Made by a program: the position numbers and the translations under genes | Shown: positions 10,846-21,000 of the stretch, piece after piece | Layout: every line of letters begins with the position of its first letter | Numbering within the stretch: the stretch's first letter is position 1 | The notes under the pieces: model-generated | Database searches by the model: none | What the model saw: the letters and a program-made list of their open reading frames with translations, nothing else | Told to the model about the DNA's origin: nothing | Assembly (NCBI GenBank): GCA_030849465.1 | Contig: JARVLF010000021.1 | Location: forward strand, 487,566 to 551,565 | DNA: 64,000 nt | Reading direction: 5' to 3' | Source: Moesziomyces globuligerus | Taxonomy: Eukaryota > Basidiomycota > Ustilaginomycetes > Ustilaginales > Ustilaginaceae

Positions 10846-13470
10846 ATGTCGAAACGCATGCAGAATCTCATCATGGAGATCCTCCAGGCGCAGCCGTCGC
10901 TGCGAGACTCCAAAACCTATCTGAACAGCTTCGCACCGCGCAAAGCTCCGCCACGCCAACAACCTCCGGCACACCTCAAGCCCGGCTCATCCGATCCCAG
11001 CTCCAGCACCAGCAGTCACAGCAGCACTCACTCCCAAGCAACTCCACTCGAACCCCATCCCGAGTTCCCCATCCCACCCAACGTCGGCCTTCCCGGCAGT
11101 CTTCACAATCCCTCCACCACGACATGGGATCCGCAACGGAGCATCTCGCTTGAGAACGACCCGCATGCTGCTTCGCCAGGCGCAAACGACCCGAAGCTGC
11201 CCAAGGCCATCCTCGATCTCTTGAATGATCACAAGCTGCAGAACGGCGCGCACCAGAGTGCGGTCAGCAGCGATCAACCCACCACATCATCCACCACCTC
11301 CACCACCTCGGCACCGCATCACATCACGCCGCAGGAGAGCTCCACCGTTGCCATCCCGCAGGTAACTCCCGTCTCGGATGCCACCGCAGACTCGCACACC
11401 GCCCTCGTCAAGGTGCAAGGCCCCTTCACCGATCGACAGCTCGACTCGATCGCAGAAGGTCTCGTTTATCTCAAGCGTCTCGGTCTCGTCAGTGTCGTTG
11501 TCGTCGATCAGGACGACTGGCCCGAGATCTCGGCTGATATTGACCGCAACGGCCAGCTCGTCGCCGGCTCGGACGAGGTCGAAGAGCAGCGCATGGGCGA
11601 CTGGCTCGCAGCGCACCCGGCGCCATCCGCTTCGCAGCTCAAGGGCAAGCAAAAGGTCAGGGATACTTTCAGGTCCAGCATGCTCGGTCGAAAGCAGGAA
11701 CGTCTGCGCAAGAGGATCATGGCCGAGACGCTGCGCCTCACCGACAGTCTCAACCGCAAAGGTGCCATGGCGCGCCCATTCCCGCAAGCCGTCGTCCGTG
11801 TCGATGCGCGCGCTGCTGCTGCTGTGGAGGCCGACGTGCGTCACTTTCAGCAGAGCCAGGCTACAGGGGCTGCCCAAGTGGGCGATGCGGTAGTCGCTGG
11901 CTCTTCCGCCACTTCGCCCACCGTACACTACGGAAGCGGGGGCGAACAGCGCCTGCGTCCACCGCTGGTCTCGGATGACAGCCTCACTTCGATCCGATCC
12001 GCACTTGCCTCCGACCAGATCCCAGTGCTAGCACCCTATGCGCTCTTTGAGAACGAGAAGGACGGCACGCTCGAGACGCTCTGTGTCCGCGCCGACGACG
12101 TCATGGTGGCGCTCGCCAGGGACATGGTCGTGGCCGCCAACAGGTCGGCTGACATTGCCGATGATGCAGACCGTGCCTCTGGCTCGCCTTCCAACGGCAC
12201 GGACCCGCTCTCCGAACTGGCGGGAGGAGAGGTCGACATGATGCCTCTGCGACTCATGGTCATCAATCGTGAGGGCGGCATCCCTTCGCACGCCCGCGGT
12301 GGCGATCCTCACCTGTCCATCAACCTTGCCTCGGAGTATCATCAGATCAAGCAGTCGTTTGTGTGGGACGAGACGCATCCAACGGCTCTGCGCAACTTGG
12401 ACGCCATCTCGGACTGCCTCTCGTACATGCCGCAGACGTCGTCCGGTGTGCTGGTCACGCACCGCTCGCCGCGATCGCTCATTGCCAACCTCATCACCAA
12501 CAAAGCGGCGCACAGCCCGTCTCTGCCGCATCGGCTGCTGGCCAACAAGAAGGACGTGCGACACACGCCCACCATCGTCCGACCCGGTCTCTCGATCAAG
12601 GTGATCCAGGACTTTAGCAAGGTGGATCTGGACAAGATGACGGCGTTGCTCGAAGCCTCGTTCCGACGCAAGCTCAACCGCGAGGCGTACTACGAGAGGC
12701 TGAGCAAGCAGCTCGACTTTGTCATTGTCACCGGCGACTATCAGGGCGCGGCGATCGTCACCAAGGAGTACGCTCCGGACGACGACCGCGAGACAGCCGA
12801 GCCGATCGCGTATCTGGACAAGTTCGCCGTGTTGCCGTCGCTGCAGGGCTCGGGCACGGTCGACTTCCTGTGGGGTGCGCTGCGTGACGAAGTGCAGGGA
12901 CTGGGTCTGCTGGATGCGCTCAACGACAACGGCGGCCGAGGAGGATATGGAGCCGGTCGTGACCTGGTGTGGAAGTCGCGCGCGAACAATCCGGTCAACC
13001 GCTGGTACTACGAGCGCTCCAACGGATTCGTGCGCATCGACACCGACGTCAAGGGCACCGGCTGGCAGCTCTTCTGGTGCGATGCCGAAGACAAGCTGGC
13101 GCGTCTCTCGGGCGAGCGACGACTTTCGGCATCGGCCTCGAATCTGGAGGAGGCCGCGGCGATCGCGCACGACAATGTATCCCTGCGGCACTCGTTGGAC
13201 GACGATACAGCCCCCTTTGCGGGCAGCTCGTATGGCCACAGTGCGGGAGGCGCGGGCGAGAGCACGGGCATCGAAGCATACGAGCGCAGTCGACGACTGT
13301 CCAAGCCGCAGTTCGATTCGCGACTGCGCCGGGCAAGCCTGAGCATGGGCAGCGGCGCTGGCGGCCGCAGCGACCTGACGCTGCTGCCGATCGTGGCGCC
13401 CGAGGAAGGCGGGAGGTTGCTGCGCTGGGCCAAGTGCATGAAGACGATCAAGGGCGCTTGGGCAGACTAG
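10846..13470 (+). CDS. ARG2: N-acetylglutamate synthase, mitochondrial (arginine biosynthesis)
   Basis: Acetyl-CoA:L-glutamate N-acetyltransferase, the first step of arginine synthesis in the mitochondrial matrix. From the ATG at 10846, in good context (CCACCATGTC), it is 874 residues. The N-terminus has RDSKTYLNSFAP, typical of fungal Arg2. Residues ~270-560 are the degenerate amino-acid-kinase-like domain. From about residue 586 (VIQDFSKVDLDKM) comes the C-terminal acetyltransferase domain, with YLDKFAVLPSLQGSGTVDFLW, KSRANNPVNRWYYERSNGF and a terminal WQLFWCD, the best-conserved blocks of the family. Ser/Thr/Pro-rich insertions near the N-terminus and a ~115-residue tail make it longer than ascomycete versions. 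The frame is open upstream to ~10651 without another ATG. A presequence on an upstream exon is possible. Confidence 0.88.
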   Translation: MSKRMQNLIMEILQAQPSLRDSKTYLNSFAPRKAPPRQQPPAHLKPGSSDPSSSTSSHSSTHSQATPLEPHPEFPIPPNVGLPGSLHNPSTTTWDPQRSISLENDPHAASPGANDPKLPKAILDLLNDHKLQNGAHQSAVSSDQPTTSSTTSTTSAPHHITPQESSTVAIPQVTPVSDATADSHTALVKVQGPFTDRQLDSIAEGLVYLKRLGLVSVVVVDQDDWPEISADIDRNGQLVAGSDEVEEQRMGDWLAAHPAPSASQLKGKQKVRDTFRSSMLGRKQERLRKRIMAETLRLTDSLNRKGAMARPFPQAVVRVDARAAAAVEADVRHFQQSQATGAAQVGDAVVAGSSATSPTVHYGSGGEQRLRPPLVSDDSLTSIRSALASDQIPVLAPYALFENEKDGTLETLCVRADDVMVALARDMVVAANRSADIADDADRASGSPSNGTDPLSELAGGEVDMMPLRLMVINREGGIPSHARGGDPHLSINLASEYHQIKQSFVWDETHPTALRNLDAISDCLSYMPQTSSGVLVTHRSPRSLIANLITNKAAHSPSLPHRLLANKKDVRHTPTIVRPGLSIKVIQDFSKVDLDKMTALLEASFRRKLNREAYYERLSKQLDFVIVTGDYQGAAIVTKEYAPDDDRETAEPIAYLDKFAVLPSLQGSGTVDFLWGALRDEVQGLGLLDALNDNGGRGGYGAGRDLVWKSRANNPVNRWYYERSNGFVRIDTDVKGTGWQLFWCDAEDKLARLSGERRLSASASNLEEAAAIAHDNVSLRHSLDDDTAPFAGSSYGHSAGGAGESTGIEAYERSRRLSKPQFDSRLRRASLSMGSGAGGRSDLTLLPIVAPEEGGRLLRWAKCMKTIKGAWAD

Positions 13471-13975
13471 GCAGCCTCGCGAAATCAATTGCATGTACAT
13501 CTAGCATTCGCATGTGCTCCAGTTAATAGTGACATCGTACAACATGCTCCTACATGCATGGCTGGGCTGCGAGCTCATGGTGATGGTCGAAGAGACGATG
13601 TGCGCAGCACAGTAGAATCTGGCTGATGGCGAGTGGTGAGGCTCGCGCCTCCACTTTTGGGCAGCGTGATGTTTTAGGCGAAGGCGCGTGGAATTTTGCC
13701 AGGCTCCCAGGGTCGGCGGTGTTGGTCTCGCGCCGACATGCGCATCCGTGCTCAGCCCACCGGAAGATCCGACAGCTGAGCTCGCAGTCTCGTTTCTTCG
13801 CTCTTGACCTTCACTTCCCACACCATCCCGACCATTCCGCGCATCCGTTTTGCTTACTACACGCTAGCTGGCCTCGCTTCAAGGCATGCTCCCTGTCTAG
13901 CGACAAGAGCAGTCCCTTTGTCTCCTTCGCCACGCAGGCAAGTGGCCGCCGCGGAGCTAGAACGTGGAAGCAGCC
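13471..13975. other. Intergenic region upstream of MRE11
   Basis: 505 bp with no supported gene. The last ~150 bp before the ATG are CT-rich, consistent with a promoter/5' UTR. Confidence 0.5.
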
Positions 13976-16504
13976 ATGTCGCGTCGTCCCACACGCCGGA
14001 CGGGGACTCAGAGGGCTGCCTCGTCGCAGCCGTCGCACGATACTGAGGGGATTGACCGAGTCGAACCTGCCGACGTGCGTCAGCGTCCAAGGGCGACCTC
14101 CGGCGAAGCAGAAGGCGAGGTCGACCAACTCGCAGATGAAGGCGTGCAGGTGCCGCCGTCGACGTTCTCTGCCAAGAGCGACGCAGACCACATCAAGATC
14201 ATGCTAGCCACCGACAATCATGTCGGCTACATGGAACGCGATCCCGTCCGCGGCCAGGACTCGATCCGCACATTCGAGGAGATCCTGCAGCTGGCAGTCA
14301 AGCACAACGTGGACCTCATCCTGCTCGGCGGTGATCTCTTTCACGAGAATAAGCCGAGCAGATCCACCCTGCATCAGACCATGGCACTCCTGCGGCAGTA
14401 CACGTTGGGAGACAAGCCTATCGCCGTCGAGCTGCTGAGCGACCCCAACGACGGTGCGCTGCCAGGCAAGCATTTCCCGGCAGTCAACTACGAGGATCCC
14501 AACCTCAACATCAGCATCCCCGTATTCTCCATTCACGGCAACCATGATGACCCACAAGGCGTGGGCGAGACGGGTGCTCTCTCTGCCCTTGACCTGCTGT
14601 CCGTCTCGGGGCTGATCAACTACTTCGGCAGGGTCGAGCTGCCCTCGGACGATGCCAGTGCAGGCGCCTCCTCAGCTCGAGCTGCACGTGGAGGCGCGTT
14701 TCAGGAGAAGGGCATCCGCATCAAGCCCGTGCTCCTGCAGAAGGGCCAGACTCGGCTTGCGCTGTACGGCATGGGCAACATCAAGGACGAGCGCATGCAC
14801 TTTGAGCTACGCGCTAACCGCGTCCGCATGTATCGCCCGCAGGAGGACCCGGACTCGTGGTTCAACATCCTCTGTGTGCACCAGAACCGCGTGGCGCACA
14901 ATCCCAAGGCGTGCGTGCCCGAGACCATGTTTGATGACTCGATTCACCTGGTCGTCTGGGGCCACGAGCACGAGCAGATGATCCAGCCGCAAGCCGTCAC
15001 CGAAAAGCGGTACCACATCACGCAGCCCGGCAGCAGCGTGGCGACGAGCCTAAGCCAGGGCGAGACGACCGAAAAGTGCGTCGCCATCATCCACGTGGAG
15101 AAGACCGACTTCCTCATCGAGCCCATCCCTCTGCAGACGGTGCGACCGTTCGTGATGGACGACATGGTGCTGTCCGAAGAGCTCGAGGAGGCAGGTCTGT
15201 CGTCGGAGCGCAGCGACATCATCAAGCTGCTCCGCAAGCGCGTCGAGGGGCTCATCGAAAAGGCCAAGCGCGAGTTCAAGGAGCGCTATCCGCGACGCGA
15301 AATGCCCCTGCCCCTCGTCCGTCTGCGCGTCGAATACACCAACCAGGAGATCAGCAATCCGCAGCGCTTCGGGCAGGAGTTCGCAGGCAAGGTGGCCAAT
15401 CCGAAGGAGGTGCTGCAGTTCACCAAGCGCAAGAGCCTTCGGAGTGGACGCCGCGATCGCGACGACGCCGCCGCCAACGGTGCGAGCGCTTACGTTGACG
15501 TCGAGGAGGAGGGTCTTCTGCCGGTCGAGCGGCTGGAGAAGGTGGATGTGGGCAAGTTAGTTCAGGAGTATCTGCAGGCGCAGAACCTCGACATTCTCAA
15601 TCCCGAGGGTCTGGAGGGCGCGGTGCTCAACTTTGTCGAGAAGGACGATCGCGAGGCGATCGACAGCTTCGTCACCAAGATGCTGCGCAACACGGTCAAG
15701 GGCCTGGTCACGATCGATCCAGAGGAGTCGCGGATCGATGGCGAGCTCGAGCGGCTGCGTCAGCACCAGCAGCAACAGCGGCAGCAGATGGAGGCGATGG
15801 ACGTAGAAGATGACGACGCGGCAGCGGCAGGAGGTAGTGCCAGGGCGGCGAGGGGAAACGAATCGGACGACTCGATGATGGACGAGCTTGGTACGCCACC
15901 GGTCTCTCGACCGACCGCACGTGCGCGGGGGAAGGCTGCGGCGAGTCGAGCAGAGCTCGTGGAGGACGATGATGATGGCTTTGAGCACGGAAGTGCAACG
16001 ACCAGCCGAAGAAGAGCCGGCACTTCTAGTCGGGGTGCCAAGGCAGCCGCCCCTGCTCGAGCCTCCCGAGCAGCTGGAAGTGGCACGGCAGCCTCGCGAT
16101 CTCGTCCACCGGCGCCGACCTTCCTCGGGTCCGAGTCGGCATATGCAGAAGACCAGGAGAGCGACGAGCCCGTCGACGAGGAGCAGTCGACACCGGCTCC
16201 CCCGGCTCGTGGCCATGCGAGCGTGCTTGAGATGCTCAACCCACGATCCAGCACTTCCACGGCGAGGGGCAAGAAGGCTCCGGCGGCCGCTGCTAGGGGT
16301 GCTCGAGCGAAGAAGCCAGCTGCGAGGCAGACGCAGGAGAGCATCCAGATCAGCGATGATGACGACGACGACGACGACGACTTTGTCCAGAGCCGCAACA
16401 ACGCCGCAGCAGACGACGACGACGACGACGATGGTTTCGTCGAGCCTGCGTCGACTTCGAGGCGAACGCCGGCCAGACCCACGCGTCGAACAGGCCACCG
16501 ATGA
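13976..16504 (+). CDS. MRE11: Mre11 double-strand-break repair nuclease
   Basis: 842 residues, single exon. It is the manganese nuclease subunit of the Mre11-Rad50-Nbs1 complex, acting in break resection, checkpoint signalling and telomere upkeep in the nucleus. All phosphodiesterase motifs are visible: DNH at residue 80, GGDLFHENKPSR, GNHDDP at 188, HQNR and WGHEHE at 328. The Mre11 DNA-binding/capping domain (RVEYTNQEISNPQRFGQEFAG) follows. The C-terminal ~230 residues are disordered, with RGAR/ARG-type basic patches and two long Asp runs near the end. The ATG at 13976 is chosen; the frame is open 12 bases upstream only through a GTG. Confidence 0.95.
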   Translation: MSRRPTRRTGTQRAASSQPSHDTEGIDRVEPADVRQRPRATSGEAEGEVDQLADEGVQVPPSTFSAKSDADHIKIMLATDNHVGYMERDPVRGQDSIRTFEEILQLAVKHNVDLILLGGDLFHENKPSRSTLHQTMALLRQYTLGDKPIAVELLSDPNDGALPGKHFPAVNYEDPNLNISIPVFSIHGNHDDPQGVGETGALSALDLLSVSGLINYFGRVELPSDDASAGASSARAARGGAFQEKGIRIKPVLLQKGQTRLALYGMGNIKDERMHFELRANRVRMYRPQEDPDSWFNILCVHQNRVAHNPKACVPETMFDDSIHLVVWGHEHEQMIQPQAVTEKRYHITQPGSSVATSLSQGETTEKCVAIIHVEKTDFLIEPIPLQTVRPFVMDDMVLSEELEEAGLSSERSDIIKLLRKRVEGLIEKAKREFKERYPRREMPLPLVRLRVEYTNQEISNPQRFGQEFAGKVANPKEVLQFTKRKSLRSGRRDRDDAAANGASAYVDVEEEGLLPVERLEKVDVGKLVQEYLQAQNLDILNPEGLEGAVLNFVEKDDREAIDSFVTKMLRNTVKGLVTIDPEESRIDGELERLRQHQQQQRQQMEAMDVEDDDAAAAGGSARAARGNESDDSMMDELGTPPVSRPTARARGKAAASRAELVEDDDDGFEHGSATTSRRRAGTSSRGAKAAAPARASRAAGSGTAASRSRPPAPTFLGSESAYAEDQESDEPVDEEQSTPAPPARGHASVLEMLNPRSSTSTARGKKAPAAAARGARAKKPAARQTQESIQISDDDDDDDDDFVQSRNNAAADDDDDDDGFVEPASTSRRTPARPTRRTGHR

Positions 16505-16704
16505 AATGCAACATGATCCGCCTGCTGTGTGCGCTCTGCGCTTTGGCGGGAGAGTGCCTCTCGAAGCAGGAATCTCTTTCTCCCAGAAAGAAGCGCCAGT
16601 AAGCGTATGTGTGCTGTATTGAAGTGGCTGCAACACCGCACCAACCGAATCGGCGTAGCCAAAGTTCCGGTCGGAGGCGATTCCGCTTCCTGTGCATGTG
16701 CCCG

Positions 16705-16791
16705 TGTGGCTGGGCACGCGAGCCCTTGGGATTTCCCCTGTAATTAGATCACGGACGCGTCTTGAATCCAAACATCGATCATCGAGCCACA
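16705..16791 (+). repeat. Element I 5' LTR (87 bp)
   Basis: Starts TGTGGCT and ends AGCCACA, giving 7-bp terminal inverted repeats. It is identical over all 87 bp to 22510-22596. It is very short for a gypsy LTR. Confidence 0.95.
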
Positions 16792-16793
16792 AT

Positions 16794-16800
16794 TGGTAGC
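16794..16800 (+). other. Primer-binding site, probably initiator-Met tRNA
   Basis: TGGTAGC lies two bases after the 5' LTR. It complements a tRNA 3' end GCUACCA, as for initiator Met tRNA in yeast Ty elements. The match is short, so tRNA identity is inferred. Confidence 0.55.
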
Positions 16801-16873
16801 TTCTGAAAACAGAGCCTAGCATCCATCGGACACCATCAGACAAATACGGACAGTACACAATCCCAACACCAAG

Positions 16874-18019
16874 ATGAATGCTAACTCTGGATACGATTCG
16901 GCACCACTTGCAGGAGTGGCTGGCTCAATGCATGCTCCTCAGCAGCACATGGAGTCTGTGCAAGGTGATTCGGTCAACCACGGGACTGGAACGGTTCCTC
17001 TAGCTCAACCAATCCGACCTACAGTTCCCGCAATGGATGTTGCGGCACTGCAAGCGCAGATTGCAGAGCTGCAGGCGCAGATTGCCAGGCTTCAAGTGCC
17101 GTCAGCGCCTGCACCTGTACCGATGGAACCAATTCGGGAGGTTGAGGCATATGGAAGTGTGCCGATCAACAAACCTTCTGTCTATTCGGGTTCTCGGGCA
17201 AATGATGCCGTCAAAAGTTGGCTCATGGAAATCCGAGACAACATCGGCTACTATTCGCTCAGAGGTCGGTTCAAGTCAGAGACCGAGAAGATCCTCTTTG
17301 CTGCCTCATACCTTACGGGTGATGCCAAGGAGGCTTGGACTGCCGAACGCAACCGTTTGGAAAGAACGTGGGCCGCTACGGACAATCCTTTGGTCCGAAA
17401 CACCCTATTCCAGAATTTGAACTGCGAACAGTTCCTGAACTGGATGGAAACCAAGTTTGAGGACTACAATGCAGATGATTGGCGTCGTCGGGAGTATGAA
17501 CGGTGCACTCAAGGTACAAACACAGTCAATCAGTACGCCACAGAGCTGGCTAAACTGGCCGAACGTATCCGACCGCCCATCCCAGAGTCCGAGATACTTG
17601 CAAAGTTCAAGTCAGGACTTTCGGCTTCCCTCAAACAGGCCTTGTCCTACTCGGCAAATAAGCCAACCGACTTCAATGGCTTTGTCAGTCTTGCGGATCA
17701 GATTGACACCCAAATACGTGAAAACATGGCCGATCAACGTTTTAGGAACAACAATGACCAGACTCGGACCAGACCTGCACAGGTATCTCGACCGTTGGGA
17801 CCAGGACAGGCCCCGATGCAAACTCCAGCACGACAAAACAAGATGAGTGCAAGAGAACGTTGGATGCAAGACTGCCGAAAGCGGAATGCTTGCTTCAAGT
17901 GTGGCCAAACAGGTCACTCGGCAAGTGCTTGTGTACCATCTGCACCTTCAAGCGCCAATGCACCTTGTCAAATTACCCTTATTCCTGAATCACGGGGAAA
18001 CGGGACCGGTCGGCAGTAG
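16874..18019 (+). CDS. gag: Element I Gag (capsid/nucleocapsid)
   Basis: 381 residues. It has a Gln-rich heptad-like segment (~50-75), a retrotransposon Gag capsid domain (~95-290, with SWLMEIRDN, YLTGDAKEAW and related blocks) and a single CCHC zinc knuckle CFKCGQTGHSASAC near residue 340 (C-x2-C-x4-H-x4-C). It forms the virus-like particle and binds element RNA. The frame overlaps the pol frame by 31 nt at its end, where a -1 frameshift site lies. Confidence 0.93.
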   Translation: MNANSGYDSAPLAGVAGSMHAPQQHMESVQGDSVNHGTGTVPLAQPIRPTVPAMDVAALQAQIAELQAQIARLQVPSAPAPVPMEPIREVEAYGSVPINKPSVYSGSRANDAVKSWLMEIRDNIGYYSLRGRFKSETEKILFAASYLTGDAKEAWTAERNRLERTWAATDNPLVRNTLFQNLNCEQFLNWMETKFEDYNADDWRRREYERCTQGTNTVNQYATELAKLAERIRPPIPESEILAKFKSGLSASLKQALSYSANKPTDFNGFVSLADQIDTQIRENMADQRFRNNNDQTRTRPAQVSRPLGPGQAPMQTPARQNKMSARERWMQDCRKRNACFKCGQTGHSASACVPSAPSSANAPCQITLIPESRGNGTGRQ

Positions 18020-21000
18020 TTGGGGCTACTGACGACCAGAACAGTCCCCCTCGGGTTGAGTCGGACGACTCAATTGAAGCAGATGTTGTTGGATTGACAC
18101 TTCGGCTTGCCTCACTCCATGATGGATGTCATGAGAGAAGTACAGAGTTACCTCGGATTGCGGTAACCCTTAATGGTCAAAACACGGACGCGCTAGTGGA
18201 TTCAGCAGCGTCTCGGGCATACATTGCAAAGGATTTTGCAAGTTTGGCTAAACTTCGGATTGAAGATGCCACCAAAGAACACAAGATAGTTGCCTTACCG
18301 GATGGTTCGGCAATGACAATTGAAGGTCGGACAACCTTCAGCCTCAATATTGATGGACATCAATATTCGGCAACAGCCATGGTCATCAATATGACCACTG
18401 CAAAACTTATTTTAGGGGTTCAGTGGCTTCGGCAGCACAGGGCAACGGTGGACTTCCTCTCGGATGAAGTTGTCCTCCACTCGGACAAGGGACACGTACA
18501 AAACATCCCGTTTTGTTGCCGAACAACGCAGGATCTGCATGTCACTGCTCCTATTATTCCCAACCCACAGGTTGAGATCATCTCGGCGCTGCAGATGCAG
18601 AAGGTTCTCAAGAACGGCCCAGATGAAGCATACATGCTGTTGGTACGGACTCAAATGGATGTTTGGGATGCCAACCAGATCAACAGCATTGCCGAGGCAG
18701 CTTCCTTTCAGGAGATGGAGGATGCTGGCCTCAAGAAAATCCTTTTGGACTTTTCCGATGTATTTCGGACGGAGATACCTACAGATGAAGTACCTGAAGA
18801 CATCCCTAGCGCAAGGCAGAGTCATTCGGAGATCATTCAAACGGACTCGGCACCGCCCAAGAATATTTGGTCCTATCGGTTGACACCCAGTCAGCTGAAA
18901 GAACAGGAAACCCAGGTTCGGTCACTCCTTCAACAAGGATTGATCCGAGAGAGCAGCTCACCATGGGGATTTCCAGTCCTATTTGTGCCGAAGAAAGATG
19001 GAGGTTGGCAAATGTGCATCGACTATCGTGCACTCAATGCCGTAACAGTCCGAAACAGTTACCCTCTACCAAGGATCCAAGACTGTTTGGATCAATTGGG
19101 TTCGGCAACTGTGTTCAGCAAGATTGATCTCACCTCGGGATACTGGCAGATCCGAATGCACCCTTCGGATATCCCAAAGACGGCCTTCAACACCCAGAAC
19201 GGCAAATTTGAGTTCTTGGTTATGCCATTTGGCCTCAAGAATGCGCCTTCGGTCTTTCAGACAGTCATAAACCAGGTTCTACGGGGCTGCATCGGCAAGT
19301 TTGTCATTGTCTACCTAGATGACATCCTGATATATTCCAGCTCGCTGGCCGAGCATCGTGAACATGTCAGAGAAGTCCTCATGGTACTCAAAACGCACCG
19401 ATTGTACGCAAAACCGTCTAAATGTTCCTTTATGAAGTCCGAGATGGAATTCTGCGGACACCTGATCAAAGACGGCTGCATTCGGCCTCTGGACAGCAAG
19501 CTCAAGGTCATTCAGGAGTGGCCTCGGCCAACAACGGTGCATGAACTCAGATCTTTCTTGGGTCTTTGTTCCTATTACCGCCGATATGGCCAAAGTTTTG
19601 CCGCAATCACGGCACCACTCTACAGCTTGCTCAGTTCGGCAAATCTGCCCCCGGATGCGGAGCGTACGGGCAGTAAACAATCTGTTCGGATTGGTTGGAA
19701 CCACCAATGTACCCTTGCATTTGGACAAGTCAAGGATATGTTGTGTTCGGCACCAATTCTGCGACAACCAGACACCTCTCGGCCATTCACAATCGAGACG
19801 GATGCCTCTGATTGGGCAATCGGATGTGTTCTCCTCCAGGATTGGCAGGGAAAACTCCATCCGGTAGCTTTTGACGGCCGAAAGATGATTGATGCGGAAC
19901 TTCGGTACCCTGTGCATGAAAAAGAGCTACTTGCAATCAAGCATGCGCTCCGAACATGGCGACATTATATTGTCAATGGGCACAAGATCACCGTAGTCAC
20001 CGATCATCAGAGTCTTAGCTGCCTACCTACTACCAAGATAGCCTCAAAGCGTCTCGAACGATGGCTTGCGGAGTTTGGGGAGTATGACTTGGATATTCGG
20101 TATTGCAAAGGAACAGAGAATGTGGTTGCGGACGCAATCTCACGACGTTCGGACTTCCTGTCCTCACTTACGGAAGAACCGGACAACATTCCATGGATTT
20201 TGGAATATCTTCGGACCAACAGGTTGCCTGACGGTGATCTTGGACATCAAGTGCAAGAGGATTCCACCAACTACAAGCTGGATGCTGATGGTCGGCTTCT
20301 TCGGATTGTGGATGACAGAGGAACGGTTGCTCTATACACCGAACCTTTGCATCGGCAGCATTTCTTGTCCAAGATCCATGACAACTATGGACACCTTGGC
20401 GCCGAAGCCCTTCTTGGTATTGTGCACAGCCGTGCATGGTGGCCAAAGATCAATACGGACTTGGAAAAGTTCTGTCGGACATGCCCAGCATGCCAAGTTT
20501 CAGCAAGACCGCGGAACGGTCAAGAAAGGGAACTTGCGGTAGTGATGGCTAAGTCCAACATACAGCCGTTTGAACGGTGGGGAATTGATCTCATCGGTAT
20601 TCTCCCAAAGACTGCCGAAGGGAATCAATGGATTGTCACGGCCATTGATTATGCAACAGGTTGGCCCCTTGCAAAGGCATTACCAGACGCAAAGGCTTGG
20701 CGGATTGCCGATTTCATCTATGATGAAATTTACACAACCTTTGGCGCTCCTCGGGAACTGCTGAGCGATAATGGTGAAAACCTGATTGCAAGAGTCATCA
20801 ATATCCTACTTCGGAAGATGGGGACAAAGCATCGGCTCTCAACGGCATATCATCCAAGGACAAACGGAAAGGTGGAAAGCTTTAATGGGCTGCTCGGTAG
20901 GACTCTGACCAAGTTAATGGTTGGACAATCAACTCGGTTATGGGACACCTACCTTCGGCAGGCTTTATTTGCCGCGCGCATTCGAACACATGCAACGGCA

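Noticed and set aside
12028..13500. 490-codon frame antisense to the N-acetylglutamate synthase
   Set aside because: It overlaps the conserved acetyltransferase domain and has no recognisable content; it is a shadow of codon bias.
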